A DNA stretch of 64,000 bases from Hymenobacter terricola (GCF_017921975.2 NZ_JAGEMO020000026.1:119824-183823), one strand, 5' to 3'; shown: positions 35,767 to 45,060, counted from the stretch's first letter. The notes: generated by a model not told the origin, from the sequence alone. Translations and numbers: made by a program.

Positions 35767-35802
35767 TGGTCCGGCGTCTGCGAAAAAATGGCGATGGCTT
35801 TC

Positions 35803-36057
35803 TTAACATCTCCAATTCCTGCGCCTGCCGCCGGGCCAAGGCAGTTCGGCGGCCGTGGCCGGGTCCAGAGCGGCTCCCAATGCGGCCACCACCGGCGCTT
35901 GGGCAGCTTTCTGCCACTGGCAGAGGCGTTTCGGATCCAGGTTCAGTGCCCGCGTTGCGGCTTGGGTCAAACGGCTTTGCTCGGCCAGGCGCAAGGCTTC
36001 GGCGCGGAAGGCCACATCGTCCTTGCGGCGTTTGTCAGGTTTTGGCGTGTCTTTCAT
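35803..36057 (-). pseudogene. IS3-type transposase orfA remnant
   Basis: The frame starts DTPKPDKRRKDDVAFRAEA and has the helix-turn-helix-like LTQAATRALNLDPKRLCQW. The expected end (LARRQAQELEMLRK, a leucine-zipper-like part) is shifted to another frame from about 35845, and a second shift follows near 35800. Only a truncated, non-functional protein would be made. Confidence 0.7.
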
Positions 36058-36108
36058 GACAGAGGAAAGCTTCTGCCCGGTTCTGTCCAGATTTAGTCGA
36101 CCACCTCA

Positions 36109-36626
36109 GATGGTTGGGGTCGACTTGGTGACTCATTTGGGCAATGTCGTTCACGGCGTCCCACACCTTGGGGTTCTTGTACGCCAGGTTCAGCTCGTTG
36201 CCGCTGCCCCAGAGCAGTACGGCCGGGTCGTCTTTGTATTTGAGCACCTCGGCCTTGATTTTCTGGAGCTGCGCCGCCACGGCCTGCGGGTCTTCGCAGT
36301 TGAAGCCGTGGCGCTCGCGGGCCACATCCAGGCCCATCATCACGGTCAGGTGGTTGGCGTGGGCGGCAGTCAGCACCTTTGGCGCATCGGCGGTGCCCCA
36401 GGTGCGGATGGAGTTGCCGCCGTAGGCGGCATGCGCTCGGGGTACTTGCTGCCCCGGCCCCCCGCACGAAGTAGGGTTTGCCGGCCCGCAGCAGCTGGTA
36501 GCGACCGTTGACCTGGCGCACTTCCACCTTCACGGCCTGCGGGGGTGCCGGGCGGGTAGCTGCTAAGGGGAATGCGGCCAGGATAATCAGGGCCGACAGC
36601 CTGGCTAAGGCAGCACGTTTTTTCAT
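36109..36626 (-). pseudogene. Truncated, frameshifted secreted glycosidase
   Basis: The ATG at 36626 begins a signal peptide and the lead GKPYFVRGAG. Near 36470-36440 the frame is lost twice (the GGNSIRTWGTADAP part reads in another frame). A TIM-barrel segment then continues: LTVMMGLDVARERHGF, KYKDDPAVLLWGSGNE with the expected catalytic Glu, PKVWDAVNDIAQM and QVDPNHL. It is cut off exactly at the IS end at 36108, and the remaining C-terminal domain is missing. This resembles secreted glycosidases of the GH2/GH5 TIM-barrel type. No active enzyme can be made. Confidence 0.8.
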
Positions 36627-36661
36627 TGGAGAGAGATAGTACGTGCTGCAGGAAGACTCAA

Positions 36662-39364
36662 TTAGTAGAGCCGTTTGACCTGGATGCCGTTCAGCACGGC
36701 TTCGCCAACCGTGGGGTTGAAGTCGACGCGAATGCCTTGCCCGCCGCTGGCCGACACCGGAAATTTAAAGCTGGTGGCTTGCAGGGGCGGCAGTTCCGTG
36801 GCCGTGCCCAGACCGGTAAGGGCGGCCTGGCCGTTGAGCCGCACGTCGAACGAGCGACCGGTCCGGCTGATGGGGGCGGCCGGGCCCGTGGGCTTTTCCA
36901 GGTTGTAAATGAGCTGCTCGGCGGTGGGTACGCTTTCCAGCTCGGCAAAGTGCAGCGTCACCTCGTACTGCCCATCGGGCACGTCGAGGCGGAACTGCGA
37001 GAGGCCCACCCGCTGGGTTTCGTAGATGGCGTCGTATTCGGTACCGAGAATGTTGCGGCCCGAACCATAGGGCAGGCTGCCGGGTTGCACCAGCACGCGG
37101 CCGCCCACGTAGCCCCAGCCGCCGGGCCGGTACGCCTGCTCCGGCACCCACACCTGGTTCAGCGGGGCATCGGTGAACGTGCGCTCGTCGCCCAGGCTCA
37201 CGTTCAGCTCGCGGAAGGGCAGCTTTTCAGAGGTCAGGTTGGCGGGCAGCAGCTGGAAGGTGATGGTGGCCTCGTCATGCACCGCCTGGCCGGGGGCCTG
37301 GGCCACCAGCAGGTTCTCGCCATCCCCAAAAGGCACCCGGAAGCGGGCAATGCCGAACTCGGCCGGGCGGCTGCCCAGGTCGCGGCCGTTCAGGCTCAGG
37401 CGCACGCTGGGCTGGTTGGTGTACACCTCCACGGGCTGCGGGCAGAACAGCGAATCGGGCCCGGCGGCGGGGCCGCTGCGCAGCGTCCAGGCCCGCGAGC
37501 CGATTTTCACCACCGGCGTTTTGAGCAGATGGGCCTGGTAAAACAAGTAGGTGTCCTTGGGCTGGCGGTCGGTGGTGAGCAGGCTTTTGGTGTTGACGTG
37601 CGGGTTGGCTTCCTGCCGGCCCTCGGAGTTGAAATCGGCCAGGTTCCAGGCCGTGGTGCCCACCACGTAGGGGCGGGCCAGGAATTCCTTCAGGTAGTAC
37701 TGGTGGTAGCGGTTGGCGTACTCCTGGGTTTTGTCGAAGCGCCGGGGCGCGAAGGAATGCAGGCGCGGGTCGGCGTCGGCCCCGTATTCGGTCACGAGCA
37801 GCGGCACGGTGGGCAGCACCTCGTGGTGGCGGTCGAGAATTTTGTTCAGGTCCTCCAGCTTGGTGTTGTTGCCGTACCAGCCGGCGTAGATGTTCCAGCC
37901 CACCAGCTGCGAGATGGTGGTGAGGCCGGCGCGATGATACAGGTCGAACACGCCGTTATTCACTATCATGGTGTAGCGGGCCGGGTCTTCGCGCCGGGTC
38001 AGGGCGTCGAGCTGCCGGGCCAGGTCGGCCACCCGGCCGAGGTAGGTCTGCCGCTGGGCGTCGTCCTGGCGGGTATTCTCCGGCATGCGCAGCAGCACCT
38101 CGTTCATGTAGGCCCAGATGATGATGCTGGGGTGGTTGAAGTTCTGCCGAATCATCTCAGTCTGCATGGTTGCGCAGGTCTGGAAGAACTCCGGCGAGTC
38201 GGTAATCTCGTTCACGATGGGAATTTCCATCGAGGCCAGCAGGCCCAGCCGGTCGCAGGCCGCGAGCAGGGCCGGGTCTTGCGGGTAGTGCGAGATGCGC
38301 AGGAAATTGCCGCCCATCGCCTTCAGCAGCCGAATGTCGCGCTCGTGCAGGGCATCGGGCAGCGCATTGCCCAGGCCCGGAAAATCCTGGTGCCGGTTGG
38401 TGCCCACGAGCTTCAGCGGCTGGCCGTTCAGGAAAAAGCCTTCGGCGGCATCGAAGCGGTACCAGCGCAGCCCCAATGGGCTCGAAACTTCATCGAGCGG
38501 CTGGCCTTTTTCCTCAATGGAAGTCACCACCCGGTACAGATACGGGTCGTCGGGCGACCACAGGTGCGGCTGGCTCAGCTGGCCGAAGGCCAGCCGAAAC
38601 GGCTGCTTCTGGCCCGCCTTTAGCCTAACCGGGCTCCGCTGCTGGCCCACGGTCCGGCCCTGGTGGTCGAGCAGGCGCGTGCGTATGACCACATTGCGCG
38701 GCGCGGCGGTTTCGTTGGCCAGCGTGCCGCTTACCACCACCTGCGCCGCCTGGGCCGACACGCTTGGGGTGGTAATGAAGGTACCGCTGGAGGCGTGGTT
38801 ATCGAGGTCGAAATGTACGGGGTTGGCCGCCAGCAGGTACACGTCGCGGTAAATGCCGCCGTAAAACGTAAAGTCCGCCGAAAGCGGCGGAATGGCCGGG
38901 TTATGGCTATTGTCCACCTTTACCAGCACCTCGTTGGCCGCCGGCTTATCGGCACTGAATTTCAGTAATTTATCGACTGGGAAGCGAAACGCCGTGTAGC
39001 CGCCCGCGTGCCGGCCGGCCAGCTGCCCATTTACATACACATCGGTTTCCTGGTTGGCGCCCTCGAAGTGCAGGTACACGCTTTGGCCCCGCCAGGCGGC
39101 GGGCACGAAAATGGTTTTGCGATACCAGCCCACGCCGCGGTAGTAGCCGGGCTGGTCGTCGAGCACATCGGTGGTGTTCCAGGTATGGGGCAGGGATACT
39201 TTCTCCCAGCCGTCGGCCGGGGGAGGGGTTTTGGCAAAGTCCTGGCCATCGCCCTTGCGAAACTGCCAGTTGGTATTGATGGACTCGAGTACCCGCGTTT
39301 GGGCCAGTGTGGGCAGGGCCAAACGCGTTATCAGCGCGAGTAGCAAGGCGAAACGTGTGAGCAT
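36662..39364 (-). CDS. Secreted GH2 glycosidase (beta-galactosidase/glucuronidase type) with malectin-like end
   Basis: A 900-residue protein with a signal peptide (LLLALITRLALPTLAQ). The GH2 sugar-binding domain comes first (INTNWQFRKGDG ... GGIYRDVYLL, to about residue 180), then an immunoglobulin-like domain, then the TIM barrel. The general acid/base is Glu422 in AYMNEVLL and the nucleophile Glu526 in LVTEYGAD. A C-terminal malectin-like domain (GTEYDAIYETQRVGLSQFRL to PTVGEAVLNGIQVKRLY) probably binds glycan. It is 35 bases from the broken glycosidase gene, likely the same operon originally. The exact sugar cannot be fixed by sequence. Confidence 0.88.
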   Translation of the reverse strand: MLTRFALLLALITRLALPTLAQTRVLESINTNWQFRKGDGQDFAKTPPPADGWEKVSLPHTWNTTDVLDDQPGYYRGVGWYRKTIFVPAAWRGQSVYLHFEGANQETDVYVNGQLAGRHAGGYTAFRFPVDKLLKFSADKPAANEVLVKVDNSHNPAIPPLSADFTFYGGIYRDVYLLAANPVHFDLDNHASSGTFITTPSVSAQAAQVVVSGTLANETAAPRNVVIRTRLLDHQGRTVGQQRSPVRLKAGQKQPFRLAFGQLSQPHLWSPDDPYLYRVVTSIEEKGQPLDEVSSPLGLRWYRFDAAEGFFLNGQPLKLVGTNRHQDFPGLGNALPDALHERDIRLLKAMGGNFLRISHYPQDPALLAACDRLGLLASMEIPIVNEITDSPEFFQTCATMQTEMIRQNFNHPSIIIWAYMNEVLLRMPENTRQDDAQRQTYLGRVADLARQLDALTRREDPARYTMIVNNGVFDLYHRAGLTTISQLVGWNIYAGWYGNNTKLEDLNKILDRHHEVLPTVPLLVTEYGADADPRLHSFAPRRFDKTQEYANRYHQYYLKEFLARPYVVGTTAWNLADFNSEGRQEANPHVNTKSLLTTDRQPKDTYLFYQAHLLKTPVVKIGSRAWTLRSGPAAGPDSLFCPQPVEVYTNQPSVRLSLNGRDLGSRPAEFGIARFRVPFGDGENLLVAQAPGQAVHDEATITFQLLPANLTSEKLPFRELNVSLGDERTFTDAPLNQVWVPEQAYRPGGWGYVGGRVLVQPGSLPYGSGRNILGTEYDAIYETQRVGLSQFRLDVPDGQYEVTLHFAELESVPTAEQLIYNLEKPTGPAAPISRTGRSFDVRLNGQAALTGLGTATELPPLQATSFKFPVSASGGQGIRVDFNPTVGEAVLNGIQVKRLY

Positions 39365-39433
39365 TTGATTTTTAGAAGGAAGGCTGTTTCGTCATTTGGA
39401 AAAATCACTCGGAACCGGCTGGGAAGCTCCCGG

Positions 39434-39552
39434 AACCGTCATGCTCATCTCGCGTCCGCGCAGCCGAAGCATCACTACCGCTTCGTATGAGCCGTTGAAA
39501 CGAAGCGGTAGAGATGCTTCGGCTGCGCGGACCCGAGATGAGCATGACGGTT
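39434..39552. repeat. REP-like palindromic repeat, copy 3
   Basis: Arms of 52 bases (39434-39485 and 39501-39552) pair with two mismatches around a 15-base spacer. They contain GTCATGCTCATCTCG and GCGCAGCCGAAGCATC, related to copies 1 and 2 but with an extended CTACCGCTTCG end. It occupies the gap between the GH2 and GH3 genes. Confidence 0.9.
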
Positions 39553-39593
39553 TTTCTGAGTACGCTGTATTTTCCGCAGTGTGTAGGCTTGGC

Positions 39594-42095
39594 TTATTGT
39601 ATCTGGACGGAGGCCTTCAGCTTGACCAGCGCCGACGACGAGCCCACCAGGATGTCAAAAGTGCCGGGGTCGTACCCAAAAGCGTTTTTGTCGGTTTTGA
39701 AATAGGAAAAGGCGGCCGCGTCCAGCGGCACGGTCACGGTGCGCGACTCGCCTTTTTTCAGGAAGACTTTCGCGAAGCCTTTCAACTCCTTTACCGGCCG
39801 GGGCACGGGGCTGCTGGCCTGATGCACGTACACCTGGGCCACTTCGGCCCCATCGGCCGGGCCCGTGTTGGTGAGGGTGAAGCTGACCGTGGCGGCCCCC
39901 TTACCCGTGCGCTGAACCTTCAGATTGGAATACCCGAACGTGGTGTACGACAGGCCAAAGCCGAAGGGAAACAGCGGCTTCACCGGGCTCTGGTCGAAGT
40001 AGCGGTAGCCCACGGCGAGGCCCTCTTTGTAGGCTACGCGCTTGTCGCCATCCGCGTCGTAGTAGTTGCTGAAGGTGGGGTTGTCGGCCCATTGGCGCTC
40101 GAAGCTGGCCGGCAGCTTGCCGCTGGGGTTCACCTTGCCCAGCAGGATTTCGGCCAGGGCCGTGCCGCCTTCCTGTCCCGGGTACCAGGCGTGCACCAGA
40201 CCCTTTACGGCGGGCAGCCAAGTGGCCATGTCCACGTTACCCCCGGCGTTAAGTACCACCACGGTGTTGGGATTGGCCCTGGCCACGGCGCTGATGAGGG
40301 CGGCCTGGTGCTCGGGCAGGGCGAAAGTCCGGTCCGAGCCCTCCCCTTCCGACGTGTTGTCGAAACCCACCGCCACCACGGCCACCTGCGCCGCGGCAGC
40401 CGCCCGGGTGGCCTCGCTGAAGTCCAGCATTTCCACGTAGCAGGCCAGCGTTACCTGGGCCCCGCCGCCGTTTTCGTAGTATTCCAGCTTCACGGCGTGT
40501 TCCTGGCCGGCCTCCAGCGGCAAGGCTACGCTGCGCAGGGTGGGCCCCTGGTCGTGCCAGTTATCAATAACCAGCTTGTCGTCCACAAAGAGGCGGGTGC
40601 CATCGTCGCTTTTCACCGCGAACTTGTAGAGGCCCGCTTTGGCGGGGCGCACCACCCCGGTGTACCGGGCCGAGAAATGGTCAGCCGGCAGGCCCGCCAC
40701 GTCCGGCGCGGCCGGCCACACGTGGTTGATAACGACCTCGGTGCGTGTAGCAGCCGGGGAGCCTTCCATGGTTTGGTTAGCGAAGTACTCGGCTTTGAGC
40801 CCGGCCACCGACAAGCCGGGAGCGGTGTAAAACGGAGCCTTTTCGGCCAGCTCTTCCAACGGCGGCGTGGTCCCCGCCGCGTAGCTCACCCGCACGCCTG
40901 GTGCCAGCGCCTGCAGGCCCTGGAGCAGCGACACCGAGTGAAACGGCGGCACCAGGGAGCTGCCGCCCCCGGCCGCGTAGGCCTTGGCATTGGGTCCGAT
41001 GAGCGCCACGGATTTCACGGAGCCGGCGAGCGGCAGGATATGCTGCTCGTTCTTCAACAGCACGATGCCCCCCCGCGCCAGATTCAGCGCCACGGCCGCC
41101 GTGGCGGGGTTGTCGGCCGGAATGGTGCGGGCCAACTGCGGCTTGTCGTAGAAGCCGAACCGGAAAATGATGCGCAAAATGCGGCGCACTTTGTCGTTGA
41201 TGACGCCCTCCGACAGCGTGCCGGCTTGCAGGGCGGGCAGCAGGGTCGCGCTGTTCATGAAGGCCGCGGAGGGCATTTCCAGGTCGAGGCCGGCTTTGGC
41301 GGCGGCCACGCCGTCGTAGGTGGCCACCCAGTCCGACATCAGGATGCCGTCGAAGCCCCACTGGCCTTTCAGGATGTCGCGGTTGAGGTGGTTGTTCTGG
41401 GTGGCGTGCTCGCCATTCACCAGGTTGTAGCTGTTCATCACGGCCCCGACGTGGCCCTGCTGCACAGCCGCCCGGAAGGCGGGCAGGTAGATTTCCTGCA
41501 AGGTGCGCTCGTCGATGTCGGAGCTGACGTGGTTGCGGTCCCACTCCTGGTTGTTGCCGGCGAAGTGCTTCACGGTCGCCACCACGCCCTGGCCCTGCAC
41601 GCCCTTGATGTAGCTGACGGCCAGCTGCCCCGCCAGGTAGGGGTCCTCGCCCAGGTACTCGAAGTTGCGGCCATTCATTGGTGCCCGGGAGATGTTCACG
41701 CCCGGCCCCAGCAGCACGTGCACCCCGCGGGCCCGGGCATCCTGCCCCAGGGCGCGGCCCAGGGCATGGGCGGCGGCCGTGTCCCAGGACGCGGCCGTGA
41801 GAACGGAGGCCGGGTAGGCCGTGGATTTGCCTTCCCCACGCAAGCCCACCGGCCCGTCGCTGAGCAGAATCTCCGGCAGCCCCAGCCGCTCGATGCCGCG
41901 AACGGAAAAATATTTATAGCCGCCAATGTAGTCGAGCTTTTCGGCCAGCGTCATGTCGGCCAGCAGGGTCGACACCCGTTCTTCGACCGGTGCTTTAGGG
42001 TTTTTATATACTTGGGCAGCCGCGGGCATAGCGCCCAAAAGCCCGGCCGCAACGGCCAGCCAACGACCTATTCGGCCGGGTAATAGGAATTGCAT
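39594..42095 (-). CDS. Secreted GH3 glycosidase with PA14 insertion
   Basis: An 833-residue protein. The ATG at 42095 starts a signal peptide (AVAAGLLGAMPAAAQ). The N-terminal TIM barrel carries GVNISRAPMNGRNFEYLGED, VKHFAGNNQEWDRN and the nucleophile Asp255 in ILMSDWVATYDG. The (alpha/beta)6 domain follows, interrupted by a PA14 module (AGLKAEYFANQ to YENGGGAQVTLACYV, about residues 440-590), a known feature of beta-glucosidases that shapes substrate choice. A fibronectin III-like domain closes the protein. Substrate is likely a beta-glucoside or a related glycan. A LacI-like operator core lies upstream. Confidence 0.9.
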   Translation of the reverse strand: MQFLLPGRIGRWLAVAAGLLGAMPAAAQVYKNPKAPVEERVSTLLADMTLAEKLDYIGGYKYFSVRGIERLGLPEILLSDGPVGLRGEGKSTAYPASVLTAASWDTAAAHALGRALGQDARARGVHVLLGPGVNISRAPMNGRNFEYLGEDPYLAGQLAVSYIKGVQGQGVVATVKHFAGNNQEWDRNHVSSDIDERTLQEIYLPAFRAAVQQGHVGAVMNSYNLVNGEHATQNNHLNRDILKGQWGFDGILMSDWVATYDGVAAAKAGLDLEMPSAAFMNSATLLPALQAGTLSEGVINDKVRRILRIIFRFGFYDKPQLARTIPADNPATAAVALNLARGGIVLLKNEQHILPLAGSVKSVALIGPNAKAYAAGGGSSLVPPFHSVSLLQGLQALAPGVRVSYAAGTTPPLEELAEKAPFYTAPGLSVAGLKAEYFANQTMEGSPAATRTEVVINHVWPAAPDVAGLPADHFSARYTGVVRPAKAGLYKFAVKSDDGTRLFVDDKLVIDNWHDQGPTLRSVALPLEAGQEHAVKLEYYENGGGAQVTLACYVEMLDFSEATRAAAAAQVAVVAVGFDNTSEGEGSDRTFALPEHQAALISAVARANPNTVVVLNAGGNVDMATWLPAVKGLVHAWYPGQEGGTALAEILLGKVNPSGKLPASFERQWADNPTFSNYYDADGDKRVAYKEGLAVGYRYFDQSPVKPLFPFGFGLSYTTFGYSNLKVQRTGKGAATVSFTLTNTGPADGAEVAQVYVHQASSPVPRPVKELKGFAKVFLKKGESRTVTVPLDAAAFSYFKTDKNAFGYDPGTFDILVGSSSALVKLKASVQIQ

Positions 42096-42274
42096 GGAGA
42101 GGGAATTAGGTGCCCGTGAGGCAGCAGGAGCCTGATTGCTTGAGCAGCAACCGCTGGTCATCAGGTTTTTGGGCCGGAGGCGGCTTGCTTACCGGCAGTA
42201 GGCTACCGGTGAGTCGGCGGCAAGTTTAGGGCAATTTATCGGTAAAACCTGAAGGCGAAGGCCAATTTATTTAC

Positions 42275-42286
42275 GCAAACGTTTTC
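42275..42286. promoter_or_regulatory. Possible LacI-family operator upstream of the GH3 gene
   Basis: GCAAACGTTTTC is one base away from the perfect GCAAACGTTTGC core of many LacI-family operators. It lies about 180 bases before the GH3 start, near an A/T-rich patch. Confidence 0.4.
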
Positions 42287-42401
42287 AGGGGCTATTCTAA
42301 CTTCAACAGACTGACAACCATAGCTATACGGCATAATTTTTAAATTAATCAACTGTTTTACAGAGCTTTTCCTGGTTATCCAAATAATATTCGGGCTTTT
42401 G

Positions 42402-42578
42402 ATGAGTACAAAAACGCAGGTCGGCCATGGTAGAACCGAATGGCCACACTCTACCCCCTGGCCCGACTTTCTGAATCACTCGGCAGATGACATTGCATTT
42501 GCCATTCATGCTTTCGATTCGCGCGAAGATTTGCTGCTGCCCAAAATCCCCACCGCAATCACTTCAGGTAGGCGCTGA
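42402..42578 (+). pseudogene. Vestigial leader and 5' end of a fecR gene
   Basis: The segment aligns to the leader and first codons of the intact fecR gene at 45040-45145. Both have GAGTACAAAA, about 15 bases later CCATGGTAGAA, a pairing CTACC and then the coding start. Where fecR reads MDFTQYSVDDFV, this copy reads DFLNHSADDIAF from 42465, but the ATG is lost (CCC in its place). The frame runs only to TGA at 42576-42578. No further fecR-like protein follows; the GH128-like gene begins 27 bases later. This points to a lost sigma/FecR unit. Confidence 0.6.
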
Positions 42579-42604
42579 AGCCGGTTGCTAAACCCCCACC
42601 GCTT

Positions 42605-44179
42605 ATGATAATGGCTACCCATGCTCCCCGGAAAGCTCCGCTAAACGCCGGTATTTGCTACGTGGTCCTGGCCCTGTTGCTGGCAATAGCCAGCGCCGCC
42701 CAGGCCCAGACCGCAGCCAAAAGTGCCAAGCGGGGCATGGCCTACGGCTACAATTCCGCCGCCGATTTGCAGGTGCTGGCCCCCGGCCTGAGCTGGTGGT
42801 ACAACTGGTCGTCCATCCCTGACGCCGGGGCGGCCAGCGTGTACCCCGGCCTGAACGTGGAGTACGCCCCCATGCAATGGAACGGCAGCCTGAACGGCAC
42901 CACCGTGACCACGGCCGCCCTGGCCGGCCGCATTCCCGTCGGCGCGCAGGCGTTGCTGGGGTTCAATGAGCCCAACTTCACCAGCCAGGCCAATATGACG
43001 CCGAGCCAGGCCGCCGCCCTGTGGCCGGTGCTCGAAGCCGTGGCCCAGCAAAAAAACCTGCTGCTCATCTCGCCCGCCCTGAATTATTGCGGCAGCTGCG
43101 TGGTGGAAAACGGGGTGACCATGAATTCACCGGTGAAGTGGCTCGACGCCTTTTTTGCGGCCTACCCCGCCGCCCGGGTCGACGCCATTGCCGTGCACAC
43201 CTACGTGTGCCAGGAGAAATACCTGCGCGATAAAATCAACGAGCTGCGCAAATACAACAAGCCCATCTGGCTCACCGAGTTTGCCTGCGGCGACTTCACG
43301 CCCAGCAGCGGCATCACGCTGGCCATGCAGCAGAAATACATGCTGGACGCGGTAAACTACCTGGAAAAAGACCCCATCATTGGTCGCTACGCTTGGTTTT
43401 CGGGCCGCAACGGCCAGATTCCGAATATCAACCTGTTGGCCCCTGCTTCCGGCCAGCTCACGGCCCTGGGCCAGCAATACGTGGCCGCGCCCGTGGGCTG
43501 GGAAGCGGGCAAGCTGGTGCCGGTTTCGGCCAGCGCCACCTCGCAGGAAAGCGCGACGCTGGGCGCGGCCAACGCCGTCGACACCGACATCAACACCCGC
43601 TGGAGCAGCGCTTTTGCCGACCCGCAGGCCATTACCCTCGACTATGGCACGAGCAAAACCTTTTCGCGCGTCCTGCTCACCTGGCAGAATTCGTATGCCG
43701 TGGATTACAGGGTGGAAGCTTCGGTGAATGGGCTGAGCTGGACCAACCTGATAACGGTGGTGAACAGCGACGGCGGCGTGGACGACCTTACCGGCCTCAG
43801 CGGCCAGGGCCGCTACCTGCGCATTACCGGCACGCGGCGCTCCGGCACGTTCGGCTACTCGCTCTGGGAAATGGAAGCCTTTGGCCCTGCCACCACGCTG
43901 GCGGCCAAAGCCGCCCAGCCCCAGGACGCCGCCACCATTTTCCCGAACCCGGCCACCGACCAGGCCACCGTGCACTGGCAAGCCACCACGGCGGGCCCCG
44001 GCCGCTGGTGCCTGACCACCGCTACCGGCCAGGTGGTGCGCACCGAAGCCCTGACCGAAAAGCCGGGTACCAACACCCTCAGCCTGGACCTGCGCCCCTA
44101 CGCCGCCGGCAGCTACGTGCTGACGGTGGAGGGCGCCGGCCACGCCCAACAGCGCATTAGACTGCTCAAAACCAACTGA
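42605..44179 (+). CDS. Secreted GH128-like glycosyl hydrolase with F5/8C and T9SS domains
   Basis: A 524-residue protein with a signal peptide (LLLAIASAAQAQ). The catalytic domain (about residues 40-290) resembles the glyco_hydro_cc/GH128 beta-1,3-glucanase group: WWYNWSSIP, GFNEPN with Glu122, NYCGSCV and IWLTEFACGDF with Glu225 as the second catalytic residue. A discoidin-like F5/8C domain follows (SASATSQESATLGAANAVDTD onwards, about 300-430), then a T9SS type A sorting domain (TIFPNPATDQATVHW). It should act on beta-1,3-glucan at the cell surface, though the activity is inferred from the family. A hairpin follows the stop. Confidence 0.85.
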   Translation: MIMATHAPRKAPLNAGICYVVLALLLAIASAAQAQTAAKSAKRGMAYGYNSAADLQVLAPGLSWWYNWSSIPDAGAASVYPGLNVEYAPMQWNGSLNGTTVTTAALAGRIPVGAQALLGFNEPNFTSQANMTPSQAAALWPVLEAVAQQKNLLLISPALNYCGSCVVENGVTMNSPVKWLDAFFAAYPAARVDAIAVHTYVCQEKYLRDKINELRKYNKPIWLTEFACGDFTPSSGITLAMQQKYMLDAVNYLEKDPIIGRYAWFSGRNGQIPNINLLAPASGQLTALGQQYVAAPVGWEAGKLVPVSASATSQESATLGAANAVDTDINTRWSSAFADPQAITLDYGTSKTFSRVLLTWQNSYAVDYRVEASVNGLSWTNLITVVNSDGGVDDLTGLSGQGRYLRITGTRRSGTFGYSLWEMEAFGPATTLAAKAAQPQDAATIFPNPATDQATVHWQATTAGPGRWCLTTATGQVVRTEALTEKPGTNTLSLDLRPYAAGSYVLTVEGAGHAQQRIRLLKTN

Positions 44180-44195
44180 TTACTTTCTGGCAAAA

Positions 44196-44236
44196 CAAGC
44201 GAAGCGGCGCCCACTAACGGGTCGCCGCTTCGCTTG
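44196..44236 (+). terminator. Terminator-like hairpin
   Basis: The arms CAAGCGAAGCGGCG and CGCCGCTTCGCTTG (14 bases each) form a strong stem around a 13-base loop; the following T run is weak. It separates the GH128-like gene from the sigma factor gene. Confidence 0.55.
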
Positions 44237-44383
44237 CTTAGTCCCAATCGGTCATTCAACGCCACCCCGCCCGCCCAAAATCGCAACGGCACCAGCCGAC
44301 ATTACCAGATTACCAAATACATTTATCAACTTGCTCGTTCACCCTGCCAACCGGGCCCTCCTTCACTTTAGGCTTTGCGGATA

Positions 44384-44989
44384 ATGCCCTCGTCTGATGC
44401 CACCCTTTGGAATCGGTTTCTGGCGGGGGAAGAGCAAGCCTTTGAGGCTATTTTTCAGGCGCATTACCGGGAGCTTTTCGGCTACGGCCTGCGCCTGACC
44501 AGCGACGAGGAGCTGACCAAAGACTGCATCCAGAACTTGTTTCAGCGGCTGTGGCACCGCCGGCAGCACCTAAGCGCCGTCGAGGAAATAAAGCCCTACC
44601 TCTTCAAGTCGATGCGGCACGAGGTGGCGGCCGAAATAAAGGCGCAGCAGCGCCGCAGCTTGCTGGAAAGCAACTACCCGGTGGAGTTTGAAATCCAGTA
44701 TTCGCCCGAGGATTTCCTGATTGCGCAGCAGCTCACGGCCGAGCAGCACACGCAGCTGCTGGCCGCGCTGGGGCGCCTGAGCAACCGGCAGCGCGAAGCC
44801 ATTTACCTGAAGTTTTTCGATGGGTTTGACTATGAGCGGATTTCGGAGATTATGGGACTCAACCAGCAGTCCATCCGCAACCTGGTGCATCAGGGCATCA
44901 AGCTGTTGCGGCAAAGCCTCACCCTGCCCATGTTGCTACTCCTGCTGTCGGGACAATTAGCCGCGGCTTTCAAAGGCCTTTTAAATTAA
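44384..44989 (+). CDS. ECF sigma factor (Bacteroidota SusC-linked type)
   Basis: A 201-residue RNA polymerase sigma factor. Region 2 is seen in FEAIFQAHYRELFGYGLRL to IQNLFQRLWHRRQHL (about residues 20-70) and region 4 in LGRLSNRQREAIYLKFFDGF with the helix-turn-helix DYERISEIMGLNQQSIRNLV. The C terminus has a hydrophobic stretch (LTLPMLLLLLSGQLAAAF), unusual and perhaps membrane-touching. The ATG at 44384 is preferred to TTG 44375. It precedes fecR and susCD, the layout of loci switched on by signal transfer from the SusC STN domain through FecR. Confidence 0.9.
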   Translation: MPSSDATLWNRFLAGEEQAFEAIFQAHYRELFGYGLRLTSDEELTKDCIQNLFQRLWHRRQHLSAVEEIKPYLFKSMRHEVAAEIKAQQRRSLLESNYPVEFEIQYSPEDFLIAQQLTAEQHTQLLAALGRLSNRQREAIYLKFFDGFDYERISEIMGLNQQSIRNLVHQGIKLLRQSLTLPMLLLLLSGQLAAAFKGLLN

Positions 44990-45060
44990 CACTTTGATAA
45001 CCATCGGCTTTTGATATTTTTCAAAAAAAGTTGGCCTGGTAACGAGTACAAAACGGCGGG

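Larger units (their letters stand above)
35216..36108 (-). mobile_element. Decayed IS3-type insertion sequence
   Basis: The element is 893 bases long and bounded by imperfect inverted ends that both start TGAGGTGGTC when read inward; the termini TG...CA fit IS3 elements. It holds a transposase orfA and a shortened orfB on the minus strand, both disrupted. The flanking bases (TACC on the left, GATG on the right) do not form a target duplication. The shortness and the missing duplication fit internal decay and a deletion of the neighbouring sequence. Confidence 0.8.

Noticed and set aside
35212..36112. Target-site duplication of the IS remnant
   Set aside because: The four bases on the left (TACC) and right (GATG) do not match, so no duplication can be claimed.
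36626..38623. Plus-strand frame of 665 residues
   Set aside because: It lies fully antisense to the GH2 gene, whose catalytic motifs are clear; the frame has no recognisable domain.
39396..42083. Plus-strand frame of 895 residues
   Set aside because: It is antisense to the complete GH3 gene and covers the palindromic repeat; the open frame follows from high GC at third positions.
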